Positions 11,001-19,859 of a stretch of 64,000 nucleotides of DNA are shown here, piece by piece. The notes under the pieces are model-generated. The model was not told where the DNA came from. It saw only the letters and a list, made by a program, of their open reading frames with translations, and did not search any database. Where the stretch lies: the NCBI GenBank assembly GCA_963971305.1, contig OZ020303.1:38490106-38554105 (forward strand), in the 5' to 3' direction. The position numbers and the translations under genes are program-made. The first letter of the stretch is position 1, and the number at the start of each line of letters is the position of its first letter. The DNA comes from Arcuatula senhousia (taxonomy: Eukaryota; Mollusca; Bivalvia; Mytilida; Mytilidae).

Positions 11001-11862
11001 TAATATATGCACACATGAACATAACCCCGTTCATGAAAATAATGACCAATGCTCAAAGGTTATCCAAACAGAATCTTGTGACGGTGCTGTTAGCGGCTAT
11101 ATATCCTTAAAAGAGCTTGAAACTTCTAAACGGTTTGGAAAAGGTTCAGAAATTCAAAAAGATGAACAATTAAGTTCTGCGAAAAGAAACTTTAACAAAG
11201 AGATCAAAACTGATCACGCATTTCCAAATGCAAATGTTAAGGGCAAAACAATTTTGGCGTCGAATCAAAATTCTGACTTGTTAGCTCATGCTGACATTGA
11301 GGCGTCTGGAGTATCGAGTGATGTGCACGATACAACGGATATTGAAACTAGTCTCCTTTGTGCTGCGATAGGTGACTATGTTAAATCTGACGTTTTTGAC
11401 AGAAGTTTCGACAATAACAGTCAAATAAACAATACAAAAGACTTTGATTCTACCTCATCTTCAACCAATGTACACGATATTTCTTATGATGATTTCAAAG
11501 AGAGGGCTAGCGAATCACAAGGGACATCGGAACAACAGGCCACTTTTGAAGAACATGCTGGTATCAATAATGCTGTTCATGCGTCTACTTCTACCAAACC
11601 ACCTACTCGGGAAAATAGTGATACGAATATAGAGCACTATTCTACAGAAAACAACGACACCGTGACACAGCAATATGATACAAATACAGAGCATGGTCCT
11701 TTAGAAAATAGAGGCACAGAATCGTTTGATACAGAAAAAGAGCACGATCCCAAAGAGGAAAATACCGACAAACCCTCACATGGTGAAAATATAAAGCACG
11801 CTCCTGCAGAAGAAATCAACACATCATATGTTAAGGCTGACTTTGAACAAGTAACCAAATGA
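2036..11862 (+). CDS. Single-pass FN3 receptor, five 3' exons (2036-2155, 2417-2581, 3364-3460, 9340-9418, 10756-11862)
   Basis: I infer a type I membrane receptor. Exon 2036-2155 (phase 1-1, donor GTGCGT) and exon 2417-2581 (phase 1-1, donor GTAAAT) together make one FN3-like domain: GYRPLNYILLIKKG, then ECWRNVTV, then ITVTKLSSNTVYDIIYAVRYN, with the usual L-x5-T-x-Y signature. Exon 3364-3460 encodes a short linker and one hydrophobic helix (VVLPIIVIIVFILTLLGVAL), ending in phase 2. Exon 9340-9418 is the juxtamembrane segment (phase 2 to 0). The last exon starts in phase 0 with DENIVIKNYHKF. All phases join without a break. N-glycosylation sites NVT and NIT lie in the FN3 domain. The 5.9-kb intron 3461-9339 holds retroelement debris. 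Upstream exons at 431, 975 and perhaps 1197 probably belong; the first exon and signal peptide lie left of the window. The ligand is unknown. The tail has no kinase or phosphatase domain. Confidence 0.72.
3043..3305 (+). repeat. Retroelement 3'-tail repeat, copy 1
   Basis: Starting with GGCAACGTGACGGGAGTGCT this segment resembles 8818-9060 almost throughout (GAGTTCACGTTGCTGA, a GT microsatellite, TTTGTCTGCC and so on). In the second copy it follows directly on an RT C-terminal coding remnant, so both are 3' ends of the same retroelement family. It ends just before the receptor's transmembrane exon. A (GT)n run lies at about 3190-3213. Confidence 0.55.
7104..7328 (-). pseudogene. Reverse transcriptase C-terminal remnant (PLE-type)
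   Basis: The minus-strand frame encodes LHLEFDPDGHLSTKIYDKRD and later IPTSPAYGVYISQLIRYARA. The AYGVYISQLIRYARAC block is a familiar C-terminal signature of a group of invertebrate and fish RTs that I take to be Penelope-like. Upstream on the same strand, 7464-7700 carries motif B and 7898-8460 the N-terminal part, so all three are pieces of one broken element. Confidence 0.6.
7464..8460 (-). pseudogene. Degenerate PLE-type reverse transcriptase (N-terminal and catalytic-core pieces)
   Basis: In minus-strand order: ECLSSLHDKYVVTPADKASN (RT N-terminal block), then a frameshift into QTKLPICKAHYYRSLIQELG and YFYCIPKLHKKPYKKG (the P-K-L-H-K block of these RTs), then after a gap FREEIFQQQVGIPMATNCTP with FLADLFLYSYETEF (motif B). 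GIPMATN replaces the usual GIPMGTN. The YxDD block is not recognisable and stops or frameshifts separate the pieces. This is a non-functional relic. Confidence 0.6.
8521..9060 (+). mobile_element. 3' end of a PLE-type retroelement: RT C-terminus plus 3' tail
   Basis: The plus-strand frame from about 8523 to 8795 encodes NIPSAPAYGVYVTQLIRYSR then FLDRATQLTGKLLTQGY, the C-terminal block also present on the minus strand at 7104-7328. Directly downstream, 8818-9060 is the tail repeat shared with 3043-3305. Two same-family fragments thus lie head to head. Confidence 0.55.
9989..10140 (-). repeat. Fragment of the GGCCGGATTT-ended array element
   Basis: It opens with GGCCGGATTTCAC and a near-palindrome, followed by CGTAACAGTTTTCTCGACAA, the reverse of the end of the element at 59874-60766 (GAAAACTGTTACG, AGTGAAATCCGGCC). 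Only one unit is present. Confidence 0.5.
10299..10567. mobile_element. Fold-back MITE, CCATTTAACTTGAAGGGGG family, copy 1
   Basis: Inverted ends: GGGATCTACCATTTAACCTG on the left, and on the right the reverse complement CAAGTTAAATGGTCCGTCCC. The interior is itself largely self-complementary (AAAAAATATTCTGAAGAAG and its complements), so the element can fold over most of its ~270 bp. Sister copies lie at 33943-34183 and 53165-53460. It sits in the last receptor intron. Apparent reading frames here are only by-products. Confidence 0.7.
10756..11862 (+). CDS. Last exon of the FN3 receptor: acidic cytoplasmic tail with tyrosine motifs
   Basis: The acceptor TTCCAACAG ends at 10755 and the exon is open for 368 codons to TGA at 11860-11862. 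The product is Asn/Asp/Glu/Ser/Thr-rich, with no globular domain I can name. Short tyrosine motifs are spaced along it: SYVTV, SYISV, SGYISL (fits the ITIM pattern S-x-Y-x-x-L and also the endocytic Y-x-x-hydrophobic pattern) and DYVKS. The last ~100 residues contain an imperfect repeat built on T-N-x-E-H-x-x-x-E-N, seen as TNIEHYSTENN, TNTEHGPLENR, TEKEHDPKEEN and ENIKHAPAEE. Since it follows the transmembrane exon this should be intracellular and may recruit SH2 proteins. That function is inferred from short motifs only. Confidence 0.7.
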   Translation, partial: DENIVIKNYHKFEGEGIYRKENSYVTVEETKLESDGEISEVYSYISVDGENDIALLENISNISVDNDNHQPLQIMVSSIENFNICTHEHNPVHENNDQCSKVIQTESCDGAVSGYISLKELETSKRFGKGSEIQKDEQLSSAKRNFNKEIKTDHAFPNANVKGKTILASNQNSDLLAHADIEASGVSSDVHDTTDIETSLLCAAIGDYVKSDVFDRSFDNNSQINNTKDFDSTSSSTNVHDISYDDFKERASESQGTSEQQATFEEHAGINNAVHASTSTKPPTRENSDTNIEHYSTENNDTVTQQYDTNTEHGPLENRGTESFDTEKEHDPKEENTDKPSHGENIKHAPAEEINTSYVKADFEQVTK

Positions 11863-12107
11863 GCAAGAAACGTTTGTAACCCATACAACTGACGGTACAT
11901 GGACAGTACATGTATATATTTTGTATATCTTGCATGTATTAGAACAATTAAAAAGCATTTATTCCAAAAACAGACTAAGTCAAAATCTCTGATTATTATA
12001 AACTATGTGTTGTTTAGTTCATTTTACGTATTCTTCTCCTGTTGTTTAGTTCATTTTACGTATTCTTCTCCTGTTGTTTATTCATGTACTTTCTTACATA
12101 TCATAGC

Positions 12108-12113
12108 AATAAA
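12108..12113 (+). terminator. Polyadenylation signal of the FN3 receptor gene
   Basis: AATAAA lies about 245 nt after the receptor stop codon. The 3' UTR just before it contains a direct duplication of ~33 bp (TTTAGTTCATTTTACGTATT and flanks, about 12013-12076). Confidence 0.55.
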
Positions 12114-12272
12114 ATGATCCCTGTTTATTTAAAATTGTCAAAACTCTAAGGTCTTCCTTACCCAGGCTGATCTTAGTCATCATTTGGTTTCCAGATCGAA
12201 ATATATGTCGGTTTATTGTTCTATGCTCTTCACATCCACTTAGTGTTTGAAATTTTAAATCTTTTTGATAGA

Positions 12273-12314
12273 GCGCCTCTGATGAATTTTGGACAGACAA
12301 AACGCGTCAGGTGT
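12273..12314 (+). ncRNA. Degenerate minimal hammerhead ribozyme
   Basis: Reads GCGCCT, CTGATGA, a short segment, AAAA, ACGCGTC, AGGTGT. Stem I can form between GCGCCT and AGGTGT (G-U wobbles included), CTGATGA is the intact core, ACGCGT is a very short stem III and GTC is the cleavage triplet. The conserved GAAA reads AAAA and stem II is weak, so it is probably inactive. This layout (type I with tiny stem III) is known from Penelope-like elements. It lies in a repeat that fills about 12120-12420. Confidence 0.45.
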
Positions 12315-12849
12315 AGCAAAGTTATTAACTGGAACTTTCCTTGTAATTTTTATTTCAAGAATGTTACTGAGCGTTGCTACAGTGTGCCTCGTTAATACAA
12401 TACCTTTTGATGGAGTAAGTGACAAGTTCAAGTTGTGTCCTGGATCACGTTCTACTTTCACAGCAATTTTACAATACTATGTATTGATTTATAGAATACA
12501 AAGATGTCTCGAAAAGATGATACTTTTTGGGCGCATTGATTGTCAGTCGTTTTGTTCTGTTTTACGGTTCACCATATTTGTCCGGTTTGCATTATTTCTT
12601 AATTCACTTGTTCTTTAAATTCATTTTAATGAATGCTCGGGACCGATCTATTTTGGTAGTTACACTATGCTTAACAAAATCGAATCGCATTTTTGGGGGG
12701 CAGCTGAGGTATTGCCATCCCTTGACGTCCGTTTTCGTCGGGACATATTCGTCGTCTTTATTTACTTTTCTTTACAAAAAACATTTTTTCTCTAAAATTA
12801 CTGAAGGGATCGCTCTAAAACTTTGCACACATCATTTATTTATTTTACC

Positions 12850-13335
12850 AAGCTTGTAAAAATTGTTACTGCCAAACAAAAAACATGACCGCTGTTGCTA
12901 AAAATAGAACAGGGGATCAGACCCATTCTTTGGGTTTATAAATCAAAAAGGATAATAGAAAGAGAAAATATGATGCACCTTTCCTTCTTCAGCACGAAAA
13001 GCTCTACAATTGTCTCAATTTGTCTAAGTAGTCAGATGACCCCTTATAAAGGTATGGCCTTTTACAGGTAAAAATAGCGTTTTCATGTTTTTGGCATATA
13101 GAAGGAAAACTATAACAGATAGAGAAAAACTGTTGCTTGATTAAAGCTTCAGCTCTTTTAGCCCTAAAATAGTCTTTATCGGGTCGAAGTTGTTAGATTA
13201 CTTCTTAGACTTACAGCGGTAATGTTCATTTACAGGTGAAAAATTGTGGTTTTTTAGCCTCAGATGCCCCAAAATATTTACCTTCCATCAGCCATTGTAG
13301 TCAGGTGAGCTATTTAGGCTCTTCGTAGCATCTTC
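12850..13335 (+). repeat. GCTCACCT-ended repeat family, partial copy
   Basis: Contains the family's internal landmark (AAAAACATGACCGCTGTTGC, TAAAAATAGAACA) and its end (AGGTGAGC, TTTAGGCTC). The left hairpin end is missing. The rest of 12420-13640 shows nothing else I can name. Confidence 0.45.
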
Positions 13336-13730
13336 TTTATGAATAAAGGTTACGCAATGAAGTTCGAGGTAAAGCCGGGAATTTCTTGCTTCTATAAAAA
13401 TGGCAAACCATTGTCTAACCAATTTAAAACATTATTATTTTTGAGAGTAAGAATTTTTCATTCCAATGACATTTAACACTAAATAAATTTAGTGTACATT
13501 TGTCAGAAGCAAAAATTAATGACAAATCATCCACGAAATTGTAATTACATTCCTTTAATTTGTTTTGAATTTATAAAGGTAATTTCGATTGGTTAATAGT
13601 ACTTCGGTTCTCTCATTTAAAACTCACCACACCTGGAAAACCTCACCTGTAGAAGTTTTGAGATGAGCAACACCTACCAAGATTTAAGCAAATTACGTTA
13701 TTATATACATTGAAAGAAAGATTTTGTAGT

Positions 13731-13736
13731 TTTATT
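13731..13736 (-). terminator. Polyadenylation signal of the GT31 gene
   Basis: AATAAA on the minus strand about 213 nt past the stop codon of the glycosyltransferase. Confidence 0.45.
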
Positions 13737-13948
13737 GGTGTGTAAAAAAAAGGAGACCTTTTTGCACTTTTTAACATGAAGCGTGGGTCCACGCTTTTAT
13801 ACGCCAATAAATCTACAAAATATTGCATTGATTCAATGTATAAAATAAATGTGAAAGTATGGAACAATGACTCTAAACAAAATAGAGGGAATTTAGTCAA
13901 CGCAGTGCTATTCATATTTATACCCGGTATTTATATTTCATGTCACAA

Positions 13949-15097
13949 CTAATTGTGAATCTTACGGTATACGTCTTTTAGATTGTGTTCGTTTGGTTCA
14001 TTTACGTTGTGAACTACGTAAAACATCCTTTGTTCCAAAACATACTTCCTATCTACTGGATGCATTTCTTGAATAAAGTTATTTGGAATGAACATTTCTA
14101 CTTCTGCGACCCAAGGTAAAAATCCATAACTATAAACGTCTCCTATCCATAGAAACGGCACATATCTTGACGCTTCGTATAAAGCGAACGCCACGTCCCT
14201 CGTCATAACAACTGCGGTACCAAGGCAATATGGCGGGAAGTGTTGAAAAGGATAATCGCGTTCTGAAAGGTAATATTTGCTTAATGTATTTCTAATTGGC
14301 ACAGAATGTACTAGATAGTTGCACCACAAAAGTCGATCATCTTGTAAAGCGATCTTATCTCTCAGAGATTTCACGAGAAGCGGGATATTTATCATGACGT
14401 CATCATCCACTTTTACCATTACTTTTGAATTTCCACAAAAATGAAGGAACCAAGTAAACATAAAACTTTCTTTAATGGTTAGATTATGGTATGTGTCAAC
14501 AAAGTTTCCTTGAATTATATCATTGTAAACAGCGCTTTCCTCATCTACCTCATGTTGCAAGGTTTCATTCAAGGTCAAACCAACCACAAAAATGTATTTG
14601 ATACCAACAACATTTGAAGTATGATTCGATCCCCATGTTTGTCGTATGAGCTGGCGCCTTTTAGTTCCACTGACCGCGCTTAAAACAAAGATTATAATCG
14701 TTGAGTTTGTTCTTTTGCATTTTTGAGAATTTGTGACTACTATAAATTGATGCTCATTCAGCATTGAATCAGTGGCAGCAACATTTCTGTATTTATAAAA
14801 TAACTCGAAATCCGCCGATATAGTTTTTCCTTTGAAAGTTACAGTTGGTTTAGCTGGTCGACCGAGGTGTTCAACAATTCTTTGTGTTATATTCCTCATA
14901 TCTACTGAAATCCCTTGGATTGTTTCGTCCGTCGGTCTGTGCAAAATAGTTGATTTGTGATTTGTGTAAACAGTTCTAAATACCTTATCTTGTAATGTAT
15001 ATATTACATCAATATCCATCCATATACGATTAACAAATAAATAGTACCCGGCGAACAAAATTACTATTAAAATTAAAGTTTTAAAGAGGACTCTCAT
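13949..15097 (-). CDS. Beta-1,3-galactosyltransferase-like glycosyltransferase (GT31), intronless
   Basis: A 382-residue type II Golgi membrane protein: a short basic cytosolic start (MRVLFK), a hydrophobic anchor at about residues 7-22, a stem, and a GT31 catalytic domain. Visible family motifs are KRRQLIRQTWG (146-156), FVVGLT (170-175), the segment YNDIIQGNFVDTYHNLTIK (191-209), VDDDV with the metal-binding DxD (230-234), and YPFQHFPPYCLGTAVVM (282-298). N-glycosylation sequons include NIT, NST, NHT, NET and NLT. GT31 enzymes transfer galactose or N-acetylglucosamine from UDP-sugars in beta-1,3 linkage; the exact acceptor cannot be told. The usual (E/D)DVYVG motif reads IGDVYSYG (318-325), with the leading acidic residue replaced. 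Length is normal for B3GALT1-type enzymes. The ATG is the first in frame. Confidence 0.88.
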   Translation of the reverse strand: MRVLFKTLILIVILFAGYYLFVNRIWMDIDVIYTLQDKVFRTVYTNHKSTILHRPTDETIQGISVDMRNITQRIVEHLGRPAKPTVTFKGKTISADFELFYKYRNVAATDSMLNEHQFIVVTNSQKCKRTNSTIIIFVLSAVSGTKRRQLIRQTWGSNHTSNVVGIKYIFVVGLTLNETLQHEVDEESAVYNDIIQGNFVDTYHNLTIKESFMFTWFLHFCGNSKVMVKVDDDVMINIPLLVKSLRDKIALQDDRLLWCNYLVHSVPIRNTLSKYYLSERDYPFQHFPPYCLGTAVVMTRDVAFALYEASRYVPFLWIGDVYSYGFLPWVAEVEMFIPNNFIQEMHPVDRKYVLEQRMFYVVHNVNEPNEHNLKDVYRKIHN

Positions 15098-15265
15098 GTC
15101 TCCCGTTTAATCGGCTGCTATAAAATGCTAAAACAATAAGAAACTAATTCTAGCTTGTATAAAAGATATACTGATATTAAATGTGTCATCATAATTATAA
15201 ACTTGAAATGATTTTGATGACACAGATGTTATCATAAGTATGAGGTTGAAATATTAAACATTTAT

Positions 15266-15702
15266 TGATAATAGGTGAATACCAGGTTTTATTGACTAAC
15301 ATAAAAATATTTGTCTAAATATGATGAAAACAGCCTATACTATATAAACACAAAACTACGCCAATATGTAATTTATCCGTCCAATATGGATACCGCCAGT
15401 CAATATGGCATATTGGACTAGTCAATATGGCATGTCAGCCATATTGGTCAGGTTAGTCAATAAAGGTATAATTGCGTAAAGTTATCCATATTGGCTGAGT
15501 TATTGGTCCTCGGCTAGCCATATTGGACTTCGGCTTCGCCTCAGTCCAATATGGCTAGCCTTGGACCAATAACTCACCCAATATGGAAACTTTACGCGAT
15601 AATACTATATTATCAACCTGAAATATATTTTATTCACCGAGCCAACGGCGAGGTGGGTATTATTTTGAGGGTTGATAAAACTGGTATTCACCTCTATCAA
15701 AG
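15266..15702. mobile_element. Fold-back element with nested palindromes
   Basis: The outer arms are AGGTGAATACCAGGTTTTAT (left, about 15276) and the complementary AAAACTGGTATTCACCT on the right (about 15678-15694). The inner arms, 15474-15531 and 15540-15597, are nearly perfect complements (GCGTAAAGTT to CCATATTGGACT) closed by a loop of ~8 nt. CCATATTGG motifs recur many times. No coding capacity. Confidence 0.7.
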
Positions 15703-15850
15703 TCATTTGATTGACACCATTTTGAGAATATCAACAATAATACTAATTCTTTGCAGGCCGGATTTTTAAGTATGAAAACCAACAGAACTGAAAGAGGTTT
15801 AGTGCAACATTTTGATGACCCTGAAATGAAGCGCTGTTTGTATCGTTTTT

Positions 15851-18118
15851 AGCTCACCTTGCCGAATGCAAGGTGAGCTTTTGTCATCACTTGGCGTCCG
15901 TTGTCCGTCGTCCGTCGTTCAACTTTTCAAAAATCTTCTTCTCTGAAACCGCTTAGTCAAATGTGATGAAACTTGGTAAGATTGTTTTGTAGTATGTCTT
16001 CTACAAAATTATCGTTCGAAAAAAGTATGGCCACCATGGCTAAAAATATAACATAAGGGTTAATTGCAGTTTTTTGCAAATTATTCAAAAATCTGTAACA
16101 GATATAAAAATTCTGGCAAGGTTAAAGTGATCAGCACTTCAAGATCTACCTGCCCTGAAATTCTGAAGGATCGTTCCTTTATGAGTTATACCCCTTGGAC
16201 CGTAAAAATTTACCATTTTCACAGCTTTTTGTTCAACTTATCAAAAATCTTCTTCTCTTAAACCACTTGGCCAAATGTAATGAAACTTAATAGGGTTGTT
16301 TTGTAGAATGTCGTCTACAAAATTATCGTTCGAAATTGTGATTCAACAAAAAAACATGACTGCCATGGCTAAAAATAGAACGTAAGTGTTAATTGCAGGG
16401 TTGGTTTTTTTTTGCAAATTGCTCCAAAATGGTAACAAATATTAAAATCTTGTTTGGGTAATAGTCGAAGATGGGGTAATCGTAATTGTTATCATTAATC
16501 AGCTGTAATTGATTATATTTTTTCAAGTAATCAGAGTAATCATTAATCAGCCCAAAATTTGATTACATGTAATTTTTTAATCGATTACTGGTAAAAAATA
16601 ACATACAAAATAAAGAGATGTGGAATAAGTGTACGCGACACAGCCCACAATTAAACGGCAATTTAGAGAAACCACAATGGACAACCGCCAGCAGCCTTCA
16701 ACGAGGCCATTTGGCACTGCTCGCAGTTCTGCAATTGGCCCATGGTCTAAAAATGTAATCATGATTACTTTTTGATTACATTCTGATTACATTCTGATTA
16801 CATTGGAGATATAGGTACATGTTTCCTAACAAGCAAGATCCACAGTAATATTGTCTTAAAAATGGTATTTTGGAGTTACATGTGTACAATGATTTACAAA
16901 TAATACACTTCATAATTCTTTATCAGTTTATAATAATTTAGTTAATTTTTATTGGGTTTTTTTCACTTGCTGGTATAGAAAGTAATAAAAAAAAATAATT
17001 AGTTTAATGTCTTCAAGCACATTCATGTAAATTTGCATATTTTTTTAATGTCTTTAAGGATATTTTTATTGTACAATTATTAAATTGGTACATGTATGCA
17101 CTATTTATTAATTGGCTTTCAACTGTCAAAATTAAAGGTATTGACAATAAACAAGGGATTAAAGGCTTAATTGCTATATAAACATCTCATTATTGTTTTG
17201 AAATGAAGACCTATAATAGATCCTTTCTTACAAGTTGAGATTGAGATTGATCTACAAATCTACAAAAATGTTTTCCCTCATTTGTCCAAGTTGACCTTTT
17301 AGAAAATGATAAAATTTAATGGCTCTTAAAAACAGTACAATATGCATATATTTATTAATTCTAAAAAAAAAATATAGATATTGAAATTTATGTTTCAGAA
17401 ACAATCAACAGTGTATGCAATGAATTGCATAAACTTACAAATGAAAAAGCAAATACTACACACATATGTACAAAGGTTTATGCATGATATGGTCTTATAC
17501 ATGTATGTTCTGTGATCATAATGATGCGATTAATTTAGTGAGGAATAATTTTTTTTACGTAAAACTTTAAAATATGTAACACTACTGGATTTCACTTGTC
17601 TGTCTGTTCTTATACTCATTACCTACATTTCGTAGTGGTCTAAATTTTACACAGCGGTTTTATAATTTTGGGAAATGATTCATTATAAATTGTTGTAATT
17701 GTAATTTAATTTAATCGTAAAATAAGTAAAGTAATTGTACTTTCAAATGTAATCGGACCCATCTCTGGTAATAGTGATCAGCACATCAAGATCTACCTGC
17801 GAAGATTTGACAATGGTTGTAGGAGTTATTGTCCTTTTAATTGTTTTTTTTTTTTCTTCCAAATTTGCTCTTTTTGGACCAATATCTTGAAAACTATACA
17901 AGATATTTGAAAAATTTAAATTGCATGTGGTTAAGCACATAAAGATCTAAGAATTATGTAAGGGGTCAAAGTTGTAAGAACTTTCTGGGTAGGAGTTGTT
18001 TCCCTTAGAACATTAAAATTGATAATGCCACAGAGTAGCAGTCCTTTGTTAAAATATCCAGCTTATAAGTATGATCGAATACAAGGTGAGCGATTTGGGC
18101 TCCTGGGAGCCTGTAGTT
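15851..18118 (+). mobile_element. GCTCACCT-ended non-autonomous element, interrupted by a hAT insertion
   Basis: The left end is the hairpin AGCTCACCTTGCCGAATGCA plus AGGTGAGC, then TTGGCGTCCGTTGTCCGTCG. The right end is AGGTGAGCGATTTGGGCTC and a CTCCTGGGAG hairpin. The body contains the family's recurring landmarks (GGCCACCATGGCTAAAAATA, ATCAGCACATCAAGATCTAC). The copy is split by 16466-17767; joining 16465 to 17776 restores the order seen in 41816-43344. Confidence 0.65.
16466..17767. mobile_element. hAT-type non-autonomous transposon with 8-bp TSD
   Basis: The right terminus CCCATCTCTG is a classic hAT end (CAGAGATGGG inverted). The left terminus CGAAGATGGG matches with two changes. Both sides are flanked by the identical octamer GTAATAGT (16458-16465 and 17768-17775). 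The 1302-bp interior is very AT-rich with many TGATTAC/GTAATC motifs near both ends and no transposase frame. The TSD length and termini agree with the hAT superfamily. Confidence 0.8.
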
Positions 18119-18879
18119 TTTATGTTTTTTTAGGAATCCAATACAGGAATGGAGTGTCATCATTATTTATTTTTTATTGGTTTATAATCCACTTTTATCA
18201 TCACTTGTAAAGAAACCAATTTAACATAAAAGCTTCCTCGATGAAAAAAAGCAAGGATATGCCGTATCAATAAAATTTAAAACAAGCTCTCATGTCTCAA
18301 AATCTTTGTTCTATCAGCAGCTTTGACAAATCAACAATGAAATGCTGACCAATATGAAACTAATGCTGGATTTTGTTCAAATTGCATATGTAACATTTGG
18401 TGTAGCTGTGTACATGTAAGAAAATTAAATATTTTAGATTCTATTTGCTTGATTTCATTTTGATAACACAGATGGTACCATATGTGGTGGATGTGGCACA
18501 GCTATTTTCATTAAGTATACTATACGGCTATATGTTTTTAAAGATCAGCATGATAAATGAATAATACGTGTACTCACAAGGGACCAGGTTTTCGAAGATA
18601 ACTCAACCTTTATCATGTTTATGACATTCTTACCCAATATTCAATTTCAAAAAGGACAAAACAATATCATAATCGCAACCTGGCTTCTTGAGTTGAACAT
18701 AAAAGATTGCTATATTACTACAATAATTTTCATTCTATTAGTGAAAACGGCCAACATATTGTTAACCTTTTAGTGAGTTAACATTTAAGGAATATTATTA
18801 CTCCCAATATGGTACATAAAACATCATCGGTCTTATAATTTTTTTAAAAGCCTTTTTGCCGAAAATTTATCTTACATAA

Positions 18880-19211
18880 ACCATAGGCGTGGTCGTCCAC
18901 CAATTCCAACTGTTCAATTTTTCAAAGTAGCTGACTTGGCAATTTTAGAAATTGCTTAAAGCCAGTTGGATGAACAGATGCTAGCAGTTGACAGGGTAGA
19001 AGCAGTGTAATGCAGAAAGATAAAATATCTTACCTACTGTTCAGAGAAGATGATATTAATAGCAATGTGACTATGTCATTTCTTATCAAATAGCCAATAA
19101 CAAAATGTTATGGAATGCCAAAATGTGCTTAAGTATTCAAACATTTAAAACAAAAGAGCACGTTGTTACAGTCGAACAGTTGAAATTGGTGGACGACCAC
19201 GCCTATGTTTA
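18880..19211. repeat. Inverted repeat pair / fold-back element
   Basis: CATAGGCGTGGTCGTCCACC with flanks (about 36 bp) at 18880-18916 recurs inverted at 19172-19211, with ~255 bp between. No coding content. Confidence 0.6.
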
Positions 19212-19232
19212 ATGCACAATAAGTGTCTTCAT

Positions 19233-19399
19233 AGGCGGATCCAGGGGGGGGGGGGGCTAGGGGGCCCGGGCCCCCCCCCTTTGGCGGAAAAATGTGGTTG
19301 AATATATAGGAAATCATTGAAGCGTGACCAAAGCGGGCCCCCTCTTAGGCCAGTCAGTGGACCCCCTCTTTTCAGAATCTCTGGATCCGCCACTGGTCT
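19233..19399. repeat. Short repeat with GGCGGATCCAG / CTGGATCCGCC ends
   Basis: A ~165-bp element starting AGGCGGATCCAGGGG and ending TCTGGATCCGCCACTGG, with poly-G, GGGCCCGGGCCC and CCCCCTCTT inside. A degraded relative (GGGACCGATCCC, TTGGTTGAATATGTAGGAAA) lies at about 36945-37100. Confidence 0.55.
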
Positions 19400-19859
19400 T
19401 TCTATGTTAAAGAAACGTGCAAAACTGTTAATTTTGACTGAAACCAAGGTTTTGCTTCTGTAACAAATATACCGCATTTGAGAATGTCTGTGATAGGATC
19501 GAATTATTCATAGAAAAAAAACAAGGTATAATTGAAACTGGATCCAGTTTCGAATGCCTCATAAACAAAGTTCCATTAATCACATGGGGGAAAATTTGGG
19601 CAGGGCATTTCCCTACAAATACAAGTTTTACAGAAGTCCGAGGGTTAAGCAGAATCCTGGAAATACCTTTAGATGCATTTTAGATCATCATGGGAAAAAT
19701 TTGGGCAGGGGAAACCCTGCAAGTTATAAAAGTTTGAAAGAAGTCCCATGAGTTAGCAAAATCCTGAAAATGCCTTTAAATGCATTTCTAGAGCCTCATG
19801 GAAAAAATTTGGACAGGGGTTACCCTATGAACACAAGTCATTTATCTTCCCAAAATGAT

